From Leptidea sinapis (taxonomy: Eukaryota > Arthropoda > Insecta > Lepidoptera > Pieridae): DNA of 64,000 nt. Shown here in pieces: positions 20,160-31,179 of the stretch (within the stretch, counting starts at the first letter, position 1; every line of letters begins with the position of its first letter). The notes beneath the pieces are model-generated. The model saw nothing but the letters and a program-made list of their open reading frames with translations, searched no databases and had not been told where the DNA came from. The stretch is taken from the NCBI RefSeq assembly GCF_905404315.1, contig NC_066265.1, positions 25,630,501 to 25,694,500 on the forward strand. The letters are read 5' to 3'. The translations under genes were made by a program, and so were the position numbers.

Positions 20160-20480
20160 GAACATTTTTTTAATAAGGGACGAGAGGAGCAAGACTTTCA
20201 AATGATGGTAATTGATACGCCCTGCTCATTAGAATAAAGTGCCGGTCAAGATTCTTGAAAACCCAAAAAAATTGAGCGACACCACAATTGCTCTCGTCGT
20301 CTGAAGACATATGATGTTAAGTCTTATTTGCCCAGTTTTTTCACTAGCTACAGCGCCCTTCAGAACGAAATACAACAATGCTTACACATTACTGCTTCAC
20401 GGTAGAAATAGGCGCCGTTAACGTTAGTACCCATAGCTTAGCCAGCATCCTGTTCAAAAGGAGCCTCCCACTAGAAGAAC
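20160..20480 (+). repeat. Rep-1 copy, near full length
   Basis: Begins GGGACGAGAGGAGCAAGAC and ends AGGAGCCTCCCACTAGAA. Landmarks in order are GATACGCCCTGCTCATTA, GATTCTTGAAAACCC, GATGTTAAGTCTTATTTGCC, ACTGCTTCACGGTAGAAATA and GGCGCCGTTA. Further copies at 35.9, 43.2 and 54.6 kb share the same ends. No long terminal repeats or coding; class unknown (SINE, MITE or Helitron piece). Confidence 0.8.
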
Positions 20481-20484
20481 ATGA

Positions 20485-20735
20485 TCCATGTACAAAACAA
20501 ATCTGTTACCAAATTCAAAAGTATTGTTAAAAAACGTTGATGTGGTAAAGGTTACTTACTATAATATAAATGAGTTTTTGATACCACAGAGTGGGAATAA
20601 TTATTCGGCTGAGTTTCTTGCGCCCGTTCTTCTCAGGTCTGAGGTATATATACTATTTCGAATAGGTGGTAGTTTTTGACGTTCAAAAAGTGATTTTAAA
20701 TTCCATTTTATGTCCTACCTTCCAGCTTGATTATT
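20485..20735 (+). mobile_element. LINE-C C-terminus and 3' UTR
   Basis: Frame pieces VTKFKSIVKKR and CGKGY lead to the codons for NEF and TTEW, matching the C-terminal KKRLCRKSYY / LNDRTAW region of LINE-B. A UTR follows with TTCTTGCGCCCGTTCTTCTC, AGGTCTGAGG and TTTTTGACGTTCA. Related copies are at 22.7, 27.4, 34.6 and 52.4 kb. Confidence 0.7.
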
Positions 20736-22654
20736 ATTATTGATCCAGCGGTACAATTTTAATAAGCAGACTTTGAGTTCGATATGTTATAATCGCTTAG
20801 ATAGCTTGTCACCACCCACGAAGTGTTTATCCACTTCACCAAAATATACTTCATAATGGTTGATTCGGTTGTGGAAAGTCAAAATGGTTTATATAAGAAG
20901 TGTAATATTTTTATAATGGGACTCTTAAATTTTTCATAACAAAAAAGAAATTGATAAAGTTGTGGGAAAAAATAAAATCAAACACACAACCTTTCACCTT
21001 TTTTTATTTCTATAAAAGTTGTATAAAGTGTAATAAACAACAAACGTAGAATATGATTATAAATAATTTAAGCATAAAACAAATTTAGATATATGCTACT
21101 AATCTATAGAGACTAAGATAGTTAACCAGCTACTAAAATTATTTATCGGCATTTCATATAAAATATATTTTAATTTATTCCATAACGCCCCTTTGTCGCC
21201 GTGCCAAAGGAGCGATTTGAAAATGGAATATTAATGACTTTCCCATTGGTATAAATTTTTCGTAAGAAATATCAATTTGCTCCTATTGCTGTTGAATTTC
21301 AATAAATATTTGAAGTATGCAAATTTTATAGATACAGATTAAAATCCAAATACGCACTCATTGTTGTATTTGTTTTTTAATATGTGAATTATTTTTATAA
21401 TTTATTGTCTCAATCTTATTACATCGTTAATTTAAACCTCATTATTCAGGACACACAATCTTTCTATTGTAAAGAAACTCACTTATGCGGTATTTAGATT
21501 TACGGTATTAGAATTTATTTTGTACTAATATCCTGATAAAGTATATCATGCAGCTCATTACTTGTACTCATAGTAGTGTCTTGACATCTAGTCTGAATTA
21601 AATGTGTCAACAATCACTGTCACTGTCATGACATCGACACTGTCATTATACTCTTATGTCGTAGTGCCTATATAAAGAATGCAACTTAGCACACAAGCGC
21701 CGAATCGGCTGTTACTTCTCTTTTCATAAACAAGCTTTTAATAATTAGTGAAGAAATGGAAATCATTTCACTTGAACTTTTAGATAGTTAAATGAATAAA
21801 TACAGTCAATCACTTAAAACAATCGCGCCCTACGTAAAAATGGCCTACCGCACAATTCTAGTTTATCGATACTTTATTTACAATTACTAACCAACAACCG
21901 AAACAAGGCGTTAAAAACTAGTATTTTTGTGGTATTCGAATAATATTTTTAACTATTAATAAATTAATCAATGGATAAGCTTTGTAAAAAAATTGTTTAT
22001 TTTTGTAAGTTCAATACTTACAAAACCACCGTTTTCTGAGTGATTCCCTGAGCAGCGAACAAGTAAGTTGGTACGATTTTATAAGGTTGCTTTCAAACTA
22101 CAAACAAGTAATAAATTGTAATTGTTTAGTTCTTCCTTAGTCACAATTATTATCTCTAAACTACTTCATAATTTATAAAATTTACGAAGCTGTTTATTTT
22201 GAAATACCTAATGGTGTAGTATTTTTTCAATAATCATTACAGAACAATATCAAAATAAAACTTATACAGCTTATTGATTATCGACTACAACTCTCTTTAA
22301 AGGAAGCTAATTATCGATAGAAGATGTACTTACCCTATGCCGTACGTAGTTCAACCTTGCCTTTAAATAGCGCCGCCGTCAACGAGATACCGCTGGCACA
22401 TGTATTTTAAAGCCTAAACACATCCGTGCCTGTATTAGTAACAACAATATATTGGAAACACACATTATTAATAATTGTAGTATGACAGGGAAACGATGAA
22501 ATTCAGGGACACTTATTCATTTTATTATTAGCTATGTGTTATCCTAATACTATGTTTCTACATGCGTTATGTAATCGTGCCCCAAGTTTAATTCGGTATT
22601 CTTGTTTAAGTATACTTACTGACAACACATTTTATATGGGTATTATTATTTTAT
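20736..22654. other. Long AT-rich stretch, no gene seen
   Basis: No coding frame of note. A TGTCACTGTCATGACATCGA-type short repeat lies near 21610-21650. I see no terminal repeats or LINE motifs. Confidence 0.5.
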
Positions 22655-22880
22655 GGTGTAGTATATTCAAATTCAAATATTTTATTCGAAATAGGATTTA
22701 ATATTACTTATTGAATGTCAAGTAATACCCATAACCAGTTTGTGGTATCATTAAGACAATCACTTAAAATATAAAGCTTACTACATCTTTACAATACAAT
22801 TTCAACAATTCTTTTGAATTGCAAGGATCATCTTGTAAAAGAATATACATCACCCTTACTAACTAACTTGTAATAATCTT
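22655..22880 (-). mobile_element. LINE-C 3' fragment, internally deleted
   Basis: Inverse orientation: tail AATATTTGAATTTGAATA, then codons for LNDTTNW near 22745 and FKRIVE near 22810, then further LINE-C coding up to about 22880. The middle UTR with AGGTCTGAGG is missing. Confidence 0.55.
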
Positions 22881-23310
22881 TTCAGCTGTTCACGGGAGTA
22901 GTTAAAGGGATCAGTAGATTGTTTTCGTTGAATAATCATGTTCTTAAGTTTTAGTACAAAACGTTTTCAAATGTAGCTAAACGTATTATAATGTTTATGG
23001 ACATGATCAGTGTAATTATTTGTTTTGTTATCTAAACACATTTAGCAATTACGTCATAATAGACGTCAGGGTTAGCAAGCGTAATGTTGTGGTGCCAGCC
23101 CTATTAATCAAACAGTTAATAGTAAACCAATTAGTATAAGGACACTGGTTAATACAACACGTGGCATATCTCGAGGTGTTTAACTGACCACTAAAATCTC
23201 AGACATTATGATAAACGTACTAATTATAAATGATAACACACCTGGGATATAGAAGCACTCCCATGCAATTTAATAAATAATATTAAGAAAACAAATTTAA
23301 TTTGTAACAA
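22881..23310. other. No gene seen
   Basis: AT-rich DNA with no recognised element. Confidence 0.45.
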
Positions 23311-23445
23311 AATTTATGGATGATGTGGGGTTTGAACCCGCGCCTTCGAGTTACGTCCCAGCGCTCTTACCAACTATGACAACTGTCCGCATGCTGCATG
23401 ATTCGTATATCTTGGTATGTTTGTTCAACTCTCGTCTCTTACTTT
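23311..23445 (-). mobile_element. tRNA-derived SINE
   Basis: Inverse copy: B box GGGTTCAAACCCC and A-box region GTTGGTAAGAGCGC, with the family head ending GAGTTGAACAAACATACC. Pol III boxes are well kept. Confidence 0.75.
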
Positions 23446-23639
23446 AGTTTGTTCAACTGAAACGATATTATTTATTGCAGTTGCACAACGACAATTGAGA
23501 TGGTATTTTTAAATGTAATATAGAATATAATATAGTTTCAGCAAAGCAACTTCCTAAATTTGTTACTACGAATATTGTTATTCTTAAATCTTTTAACTAA
23601 CACTATTAAGTATGCCATAAACAATATGTTTGCGCCAAT

Positions 23640-24690
23640 ACACTGTGTAATATTTTTGCGATATTGGAGTGGGGTGATAAAGAGAACCGAATCGCTGTGA
23701 TTGCATTACACAAAGTAGGTATGGAGCCAAATACAATTTTTAAAACTCTCCATACGCTTGGTATTAGTAAAATGTTTGAGTACCGGGCTATTAATAGCTA
23801 CAATGAGACCTCCTCTGTTTGTGACAGAAAAAGACCTGGCAGTCCACGTAGGTAGTGTTCGTGCGAACAAGGTGGTGAAAGCAGTGAGGGAAATAATTCG
23901 TAAGTGTCCGATAGCAAAAGAGTTTATCTCGGGAGATAATGATAGCAACTACAACTATGTCGCGTATTTTAAAAGATAACTTAGGACTTGCTGTAAGGAC
24001 CGTACTGGTAATTTCTTAACTGATAATCTTAAAAGAATAGGGTGGTTAAATCGAAACAACTACTGAAGCGATACGCAAATGGAGGTCACAGAAATTTTTT
24101 GTGTATGGATGAGAAATTTTTTACAATTGAGGAACATTTTAACAAATAAAATAACCGTATTTATGTTCAAAACTTTAAGGAAGCTTCCCAATTAGTCGAC
24201 AGAGTGCAACGTGGGCACTATGCGACTTCAGTGATAGTTTGGTATTAGCTATAAAGTTGTGACTGGGCCATACTTTTGTGAAAAAGGTATCAAAATATGG
24301 GCACAAGTCTATCAAGATAACATTCTTGACAAGGTAATGAAGCCCCTTAACGACACCATGTTCAAAAACGAAGAATCACCTTCCAGCAAGACTCGGCAGC
24401 GGTTCGTAAAGCTCAGTCTACGCAGTGTTGGTTGGAAACGAACGTGTCTCGGACTTCATCAGAGCTGAAGACTGGCCGTCGTCTAGTCCTAATCTTAATC
24501 CACTAGATTATGATGTATAGTCAGTTTTAGAGAGTGCAGCTTACTCTAAATGTATGTCAATTTTGAGTCCAAATTATCATGGTGTTGAAAGCAATAACAA
24601 TTCGTATATAATAACTAGTCCTAATGTTTAAAGGACTGTGTTGCAGCCAATGGAGACCACTTTGAATAAGCTGTTTATATTTTAAATTGT
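23640..24690 (+). mobile_element. maT-type mariner DNA transposon, decayed
   Basis: Holds a near full-length transposase reading (next entry). No terminal inverted repeats or TA duplications were recognised, so the borders are approximate. Confidence 0.75.
23664..24669 (+). pseudogene. maT (DD37D) mariner transposase, frameshifted
   Basis: Reading across frames gives the whole protein. The N-terminal helix-turn-helix is ALHKVGMEPNTIFKTLHTLG (about 23700-23760), and KVVKAVREIIRK follows near 23870. The first catalytic Asp is in CMDEKFFTIEEHF (near 24100). The second is in FQQDSAA (near 24380). The third is in SPNLNPLDYD (near 24495). ANGDHFE and stop TAA close it at 24667-24669. In the family the second and third aspartates are separated by 37 residues, which defines the maT clade; this spacing fits when frames are joined. 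All three catalytic codons survive, but at least three frameshifts and several stops (for example after EEHFNK) prevent expression. The span, about 1 kb, is close to an intact gene. Confidence 0.82.
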
Positions 24691-24849
24691 TTTATAATGT
24701 TATTTGCAACAGAATTTGTTTTTCTTTGTTTCAGTATTTTTGGCAAGACTAGATATACACTCCAATATATCAGTGTTGACGGGCACTTAATATGTTTACA
24801 TATTAAGTTCATAATGCTCTTAATTATATTTATAGCATTATATTATTAT

Positions 24850-24935
24850 TATATAAACAAATTTTTCTTTTTTGTCATTCATAAGTGTCATTTCCCCGAC
24901 CTACTTGAATAAAGTGATTTTCAATTTGAAAAAAA
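24850..24935 (+). mobile_element. LINE 3' tail
   Basis: CATTTCCCCGACCTACTTGA, then ATAAAGTGATTTTCAATTTG, matches the tail at 55840-55890. Only the last about 85 bp remain. Confidence 0.5.
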
Positions 24936-25167
24936 GAATTGGGTTCGAGAGCTCCTTAATCTGCCTCGTATAGTCTCGAAACAATGTGATTAAATAAAAG
25001 TCATTTGCATCATTCAAACTTTGATATAAAACACTTATGATTCATTAAACTGATGAGTGAATGTCGCATTTCACTTGAATCTAAGATAATTTAACGTAAC
25101 TTCTACAGTAATTGGAGAACTATATTCTGAACAACAATGACAGTGCAATATTATACATTTTATTATA

Positions 25168-25310
25168 AACAGAATGCTGGGAGAGTTTCTTGCACCGCTT
25201 CTTCTCTCTTAGAGTGCCATTTGTTTCCGAAGCGGTAGTAGTACTCGAAATTACGTCAAAAATAATTCTAAAGCAATCAATTTTGCGAAAATAAATGACT
25301 GTTATGCCTT
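25168..25310 (+). mobile_element. LINE-B 3' UTR fragment
   Basis: GAATGCTGGGAGAGTTTCTT, GTTTCCGAAGCGGTAGTAGT and the GAAAATAAATGA tail. This is the distal UTR of LINE-B as seen at 63625-63780. Confidence 0.8.
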
Positions 25311-26234
25311 TTATAATTTAAAAGGCTAAAGTGAATATAACTAGTGAGACAAAACGGCTGGCTAATGAAACTTATTTTATAGATAGTTTAATAAGATCCT
25401 TTAGGTAAATAGCAGATAAATATATAAAATATTTAACAGTTGCTATACGCAACTGAGAAACAAAGACTGAGAAAATTAATAAAGCGATCGAACATAAGTT
25501 TTAGAGATACATTATAATTAATTTCATTTTCGGAAACATCTACATCATACCTAATTACTTTGATCTCGGTCTCTTGAGAACGAAGACCGATATTATTAAC
25601 TGAAGAATCCACAAGGCGCTTCTTACCGTAGTCCATTACGATGCTTTCATAATTAATTGGCTATATTTTATACATAACACAGGTACGTTTGTTAATATTT
25701 TCAGATTTGAATCAATGATATTATAGCATTAAAAGAGGTAGATATGCCACTAGCGCGCAGAAAATGAATCGCATAAATGGAGACAATTGGTCTCTTTGGT
25801 CGCAGTCGCTCTCTCGATACGAAAACAGTACGTACGCGTTTGTTGTTGACAGAATTGCTTACAATTTGATATAGGTACAACCTAAGAATAATAACGCTCA
25901 GAACGATAGTTTCATTCATAGTTCCTGTCAATATAGAAGTAACATTATTATTAATGTGTGCGTGAGCGTCACGTACTTACATTACCAACACTCACACAGA
26001 CAGCCTAATAAGGTTGCAAGTGAATAGACATTTCATTAAATCAGTAAATTGTAAGAAATTCTAAATTATATGTAATAAGAAAGAAGAAATAAAATATAAA
26101 TTAAGAATTTAATAAAAATCACGTATTTAATTAAAGTTGCAACAATATTTGAAGTGTAAGTAAAGAAGTTCTTTAAAATCGTTGTTTTTTGAAACTCGAT
26201 GAAACGAAAAAGCGATACGATAGAGGCGCCATAC
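25311..26234. other. No gene seen
   Basis: AT-rich, with small open frames at 25433-25636 and 25701-25931 on minus that show no family resemblance. Confidence 0.45.
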
Positions 26235-26520
26235 CCAGCTATATTCGAGGTATTCTTGGGTGCAGAGATCGAATTTGGGATCATTTTTGAAATCGAAGAT
26301 AGCCGCTGCGCAAATTTATGATTTCAACAATATTGATATCAAATCCGAGGTTCTCAAGGGTGCAGAGAAAATTTGGGATCATTTTTGAAATCCAAGATGG
26401 CCGCCGTGCAAAATTATGATTTCAACAATATGGATATCGTATCCGAGGTTCTTGAGGGTGCAGATAACGAATTTGGGATCATTTTTGAAATCCAAGATGG
26501 CCGCCATTCATCTTGGATTT
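26235..26520. repeat. Tandem repeat, unit about 98-100 bp
   Basis: ATTTGGGA recurs at 26273, 26371 and 26471, giving unit spacings of 98 and 100 bp, with about 2.7 units. Each holds CGAGGT.CT..GGGTGCAGA, ATTTGGGATCATTTTTGAAA and CAAGATGGCCGCC. The last unit ends in a hairpin (26488-26499 with 26509-26520). A related minus-strand series is at 36.4-36.7 kb. Confidence 0.85.
26488..26520. repeat. 12-bp perfect hairpin ending the tandem array
   Basis: AAATCCAAGATG pairs exactly with CATCTTGGATTT across a 9-nt loop. It is built from the end of a repeat unit and its own inverse. Confidence 0.9.
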
Positions 26521-26650
26521 AAAAAACAAAATGGCGCGTAGCCGAAAATCGTGACAATTTGCTATAAAAATTCTCTCATAGGTCGATAAAGAAGTTTCAC
26601 TTCAAAACATACCGACGTATTGAGAACCTTTTTGAAGTCGGTTAAAAAGG
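26521..26650 (+). repeat. Repeat flank ending TTTTTGAAGTCGGTTAAAA
   Basis: GAAGTTTCACTTCAAAACAT and TTTTTGAAGTCGGTTAAAA are sequences I have seen as a common lepidopteran repeat end. It probably belongs to the same element as the tandem array. Confidence 0.4.
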
Positions 26651-27414
26651 GTGGCCGTTAATGTTCTCAAGACCTCAACTTTTTCCGATATAATATGGTA
26701 AATTCAGTAATTTAAAATAAATTTTTATAGTGACTATTCAAAGCGCTTAGTTTAAGCCTAATTGAATTAAGATTATTTGACTTTGACTTTGAATACTTAT
26801 GACATCATGTGGCGTCGTATATTATAGCCTCCTATCAATAAACACAAGAAACTATCCCAGCGGAGGAACTCGGGGTATATAGTACAACATTTTATTATAA
26901 TATATTATAACAACTGGCAACATATTTTTTAATGGCGTCTGTTTTGTTTACAAAATATTTTGCTGTTTGAACGAATGTTCAAGGTGTGAAATGTGATTTT
27001 CTAATCATAATTCTTATTATACGACGCTGTGACACCCTTTCACTGCACAGTAAGTCATTTTACAATTAAATCTCGTGTACTGATTGTCCTTTAAGTTGAC
27101 AGAATTACAATGACGCGGCGGGAATCGTATGTGGTCATAAGCGTCCACATTGAAACTGCTTCGCTTGGGCCTATTCACGTTCTAAGCGACATTATTCTAA
27201 GGGTACAACATTAAAATGTCGTGTCGTGTTATAAGATGCACTAATTACGAAAGTAAAAAAATAATAATAGAATTACATACCACGGTTAAGAAATCATGAA
27301 TTAATTTATTTTATTTAATTTCATTATTTCTCTAACTAAATAAATAGGCTATTAAACAGGCTATTAAACAATGGGATTTGTTGTACGATATTACATTGTT
27401 ACAATGTTTTATGA
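26651..27414. other. No gene seen
   Basis: AT-rich, with no recognised element. 27110-27200 is slightly less AT-rich but has no credible frame. Confidence 0.45.
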
Positions 27415-27520
27415 ACAAATGAAGCCTGCTTTTGCCCGTTCCTCAGATCTGAGGCATACTTTTTCGAATGGGTAGTTGTTTATGACTTTCAATAAAACCT
27501 CTATTCCTTAAGAAATCCTC
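27415..27520 (+). mobile_element. LINE-C 3' UTR fragment
   Basis: GCCCGTTCCTCAGATCTGAGGCAT-type core, then TTTTTCGAATGGGTAGTTGT and a short tail. It matches the UTR at 20620-20700. Confidence 0.6.
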
Positions 27521-27758
27521 AGTTCTGATAATTCCTGATGAATTTCATCGGGAGAAATGATTTGAATCTGAATGTGAAAGTTACACTCTCTTATAAGGAC
27601 CTTTTTTATTTCTCCCTTTAAAACATTTAAAGAGATATTATTTGAGAGTTTTGTTTATTACTGTAATCAGGACGCTGTTCAAATCATTTGCAAAAAGACA
27701 TTACAATAACTAATCAAACAATCTATTTTTAACAAAATGTGATTGTTTTATAGATGTA

Positions 27759-27807
27759 CAGATAAAATATACAAGAGAGAAAAACATTCTCTGGTATATT
27801 TTATCTG
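27759..27807. repeat. 20-bp hairpin
   Basis: CAGATAAAATATACAAGAGA (27759-27778) pairs with 27788-27807 at 19 of 20 positions, with a 9-nt loop. It is isolated in AT-rich DNA. Confidence 0.85.
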
Positions 27808-29464
27808 CGGCTAATGTATTTGGTTTCACAATTAATTAAGCTTTATATTTATAAGGAACGTGAAATATTATTGTGTTACTCTTTGTTGATCCTAATAAAA
27901 TAACATATAAATAAACAATAATAAAAAAATGGCGCGTTGATGCTAGTGGCACTTTCATCTCATTTACTCTTTAGCATCAAAGTGAGACAAATGCATCGGA
28001 AAAACTGCTTGTAACGTGGTTTGATTATAGTTTCGTTGTATACATATTTGTTGGTACATAATTATATTTTTTTAAACAAAATGTACAAGTTCAATAACTG
28101 CAATTTTATCGATTGTGTAAAAAAAAACAGTATTGAAAGTATGTTTTAGATAGACACAAAGCTGAGTAATCGAGATCAAAAAGTGTAAAACAAAATATTA
28201 AAGACATACAGTGAGATTAATATGAGAAGTAGCACGAAAATTTCCCTGAGGTATGGCGGTCACGAATCAATAACTCTAGTTACCGAATGTACGTAAAATG
28301 TATTCACGAAACAACTAATACAGTTATGGCTTTTTTTGTATTTTAGAGAATGTCTTCAAAGTATATAACATTGTTACAAGTTCCGACTTCTTGTAACACC
28401 CTGCTAAATAATAAAAGACTAAGTACCTCGTCAAAACTATAGTAAAAGAAATTTCATTTTAATTTAAGTATATAATTAAAATATTTTATTAAGAATCGAA
28501 TATCTAATTAAATTACTTTATGAAGGATTTAGACAGAAGTATTTTTACTGAGTTTAATTATTAAATTTATAAAATGATCGAGGTTTTTAATTTGCACAAA
28601 CATCACGGAAAAGCTGATGTTTGGATCTAACCTAAAATTATTTCGATATCTTGATATAAAAGAAATTTATAATAAAGTTAAGACAGAACGAAACATAACG
28701 AAATTTATAAGCACTACGTGTTCAGTCATGGTATCTGCTTGTTAAGTTAACCTTCCCGATGAATAAAGGAATTCATGAATATATACACAAACATGAATAG
28801 AACATAGAATACTTATACATTTATAGGAATTGACCAAAATTATGTTAAAATTACTACAAAAGCACGTTCATTGTAGCTAATCTCGGAAAATTCACGGCCG
28901 ATTTTATCGGGAATTTATAATAACTTATTTCACATCTGTTTCCTATAATTTTGGTATACGTCTACTATTAAAAACATAAAAGTTAGGGAACTTAAGTATT
29001 CTTATCAATCAAGTTTGTATTACGCGCGAAAATGCTCATAATTGTCCTCGTATCATGCCTCAGAATGTAGTAGTAAATAGTGATTATGAGAAGGTATATG
29101 AAAACGAAAAAAGCTATGAATTTGTTAGTATGGACATTTTGGTAAAGAGTTTATCTGTTATGTTGTAACCTCTTATCATAAAATACATATGAATGTATAA
29201 ATGTAAAACTCTAATCGTTAGAGATGATTCGTCTATAAATACGACTTCAACAGACTGTAAGATTATCGGGACTACGAATGCAGTTGGATTACTGGCGAGT
29301 TTGAGGCACGTACCGCAACAAGATAGAATACATTATCAGAATTTATATCCTGAAATATGAAAGCCTGGATCGAAAACGAAAATTCTGTAAATTGCTGTTA
29401 CATTCTGTTTCTAGAGGAATTGTAATCAGTTTAAAATATGTTAAAGTTAACTTTATTTTTTTGG
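27808..29464. other. Long AT-rich stretch, no gene seen
   Basis: No coding signature, terminal repeats or known family was recognised over about 1.65 kb. Confidence 0.5.
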
Positions 29465-29745
29465 GACAGAGGACAAACGAGTGTAATAGTCACCTGGTGT
29501 TAAGTGATTCCTCTGGTGTTGCAAGAGATTGTGGGCGGACATTCTCTTGCAACACCAGAGGAATCACAAGATCGTTGCCGGCCTTTTAAAAAAGTGTAAG
29601 TTCTTTTTGGAGGTACCCATGTTGTACCGTACAAGGAAGCTCATTCCACAGCTTTTGTCGTATGTTGAATAAAGTTTCTTAAGAACCGCACTGTGAAAGA
29701 ACGCCACACATCGAGATGATAACTTTCGCTAGAACTTCCAAAAGA
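29465..29745 (-). mobile_element. LINE-A 3' end with a rearranged tail
   Basis: Inverse of the LINE-A C-terminus (codons for the RYD/GTF region near 29640 and the W-NELP region near 29660) and of its UTR. Within the UTR, a segment has been replaced by the inverse of its neighbour, forming a perfect 25-bp inverted repeat (29504-29528 with 29543-29567). Confidence 0.78.
29504..29567. repeat. 25-bp perfect inverted repeat in a LINE-A tail
   Basis: The arms are exactly complementary around a 14-nt loop (29529-29542). Undisturbed LINE-A tails (33190-33240, 30940-30990) have only one of the arms. Confidence 0.92.
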
Positions 29746-29859
29746 AGATTTAGAGAGATATATTGTAACAGACAAATAGGTAGAAATAGAGAGTGGGGAT
29801 AGAGAGGTTATTTACCGTCTAACAGCTGTTCAATAATTTGCAATGACCTCTTCATTTCA

Positions 29860-30230
29860 GCTTGGAGACGTCCACTGCTGGATAAAGGTCTCCCCCAAAG
29901 ATCGCTATGACGATCAGTCCTGCGCTGCGGTCATCCAACCTATTCCTTGTGGGCAGCCTACAAACACTACATCTTCCGGTACGTGGTCGCCATTCGCGTA
30001 CTTCACTGCCCCAACGGCCATCTGTCCGTCGAGGTTTGTGCCCTATCCACTGCCAATTTCGTTTCGCACCCATCTGGGCTATGTCGGTAACTTTGGTTTT
30101 TCTACGGTTCTGCTAATTTCTGATTCGATCTCACAGGGTAATTCCAAACATTGCCCTATGAGCGACCACGAGCTTCCTCATAAAGCCCATAGTTAGCGAA
30201 GACGTCTGCGTTCCGTTTGTCATCACTGAC
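29860..30230 (-). mobile_element. RTE-like LINE 3' end
   Basis: On minus: LRKLVVAHRA-type start near 30180, then AKRNWQWIGHKPRRTDGRWG and EVREWRPRTGRCSVCRLPTR (30070-29945), then a WTSPSW-like end near 29865. It lies 115 bp beyond a LINE-A tail in the same orientation. Frameshifts are present. Confidence 0.75.
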
Positions 30231-30418
30231 TATAACGTATTAGTTAAATCATAATAATAGCATTTATTTTTTTGGACATGACAATGTGTATCATCTACTA
30301 GTATACAATATAATCATTGATATTCAGGTTATAATACGTCATCACGAGCAGAAATTTCCGACCCTTTCAGTAATATCCGTTTCCGGAAACAGTGAAATGA
30401 ATCCTAAATATCGTGCTC

Positions 30419-30545
30419 GCCAGATATCTTACAAAGTGCTATCTAAATAGTATTCATGAACAATATGCAAACGTCAGCAGAATTTCCTATGTCCTGTTGA
30501 GTTATGGATTCCATTAACTCTCAACAGCTTTAAATGTAAATGAGT
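30419..30545 (+). repeat. Dispersed repeat, copy 2 (pairs with 9.3 kb)
   Basis: See 9318-9448. Same orientation and extent, unknown class. Confidence 0.6.
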
Positions 30546-30693
30546 TTATCTCATTATTTGTTATTGCGCTGTTTATACTAAATACTACAAGTATTTTTTT
30601 AATTCCTTATTTGTATTATCATTAATAATTTTAAAAACGTTTTTAAGTCATTGTTAATTTTAGTTTCATCAATCAAAAATTCAATTTTCATTC

Positions 30694-30731
30694 AATAAAT
30701 CACAAAATAGTTTATTATATTGTGATTTATT
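30694..30731. repeat. 12-bp inverted repeat
   Basis: AATAAATCACAA (30694-30705) pairs with TTGTGATTTATT (30720-30731). AT-rich; could be chance. Confidence 0.7.
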
Positions 30732-30921
30732 TAAAGAATTTCTATCCAGGAAATGTACACACCCTTATCTCTCTGTTAATATGCCTTTAAGTGTGGTGTC
30801 ATAGGTCTGAATAAAAAAATACAGTACGGCACGCAAATTAATGTAAACTGAAAAAATTAGCTTTATTAATGCCATTAATTACTCAACAATTTTTGCGCCA
30901 GCTGATTTGCGCCAGTTGAAA

Positions 30922-31038
30922 GGCCGGCAACGCTCCTGTGATTCCTCTGGTGTTGCAAGAGAGTGTGGGCGGCGGTGATCACTTAACAACAGGTGACCCG
31001 TACGCTCGTTTGTCCTCCTATTCCATAAAAAAAAAAGA
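30922..31038 (+). mobile_element. LINE-A 3' tail
   Basis: GGCCGGCAACGCTCCTGTGA, CTGGTGTTGCAAGAGAGTGT, then the GGCGGTGATCACTTAACA block, ending in an A-run at about 31030. Only untranslated tail is present. Confidence 0.8.
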
Positions 31039-31144
31039 TTTATGTGAATAAAAATAATTTAAAGTTAGTTACTCCCTGTAGATATGCATTATTTTCTTAT
31101 ACACTTAATGTAATAAATTACGTAACTTAATGTAATGTAATCAT

Positions 31145-31179
31145 AATTTAATACAATTACTTTGTAATTGTATTAAATT
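31145..31179. repeat. 16-bp perfect hairpin, 3-nt loop
   Basis: AATTTAATACAATTAC (31145-31160) pairs exactly with 31164-31179. Confidence 0.9.

Noticed and set aside
26235..26520. CRISPR-like array
   Set aside because: Units of about 99 bp are contiguous tandem repeats without unique spacers, and the genome is eukaryotic.
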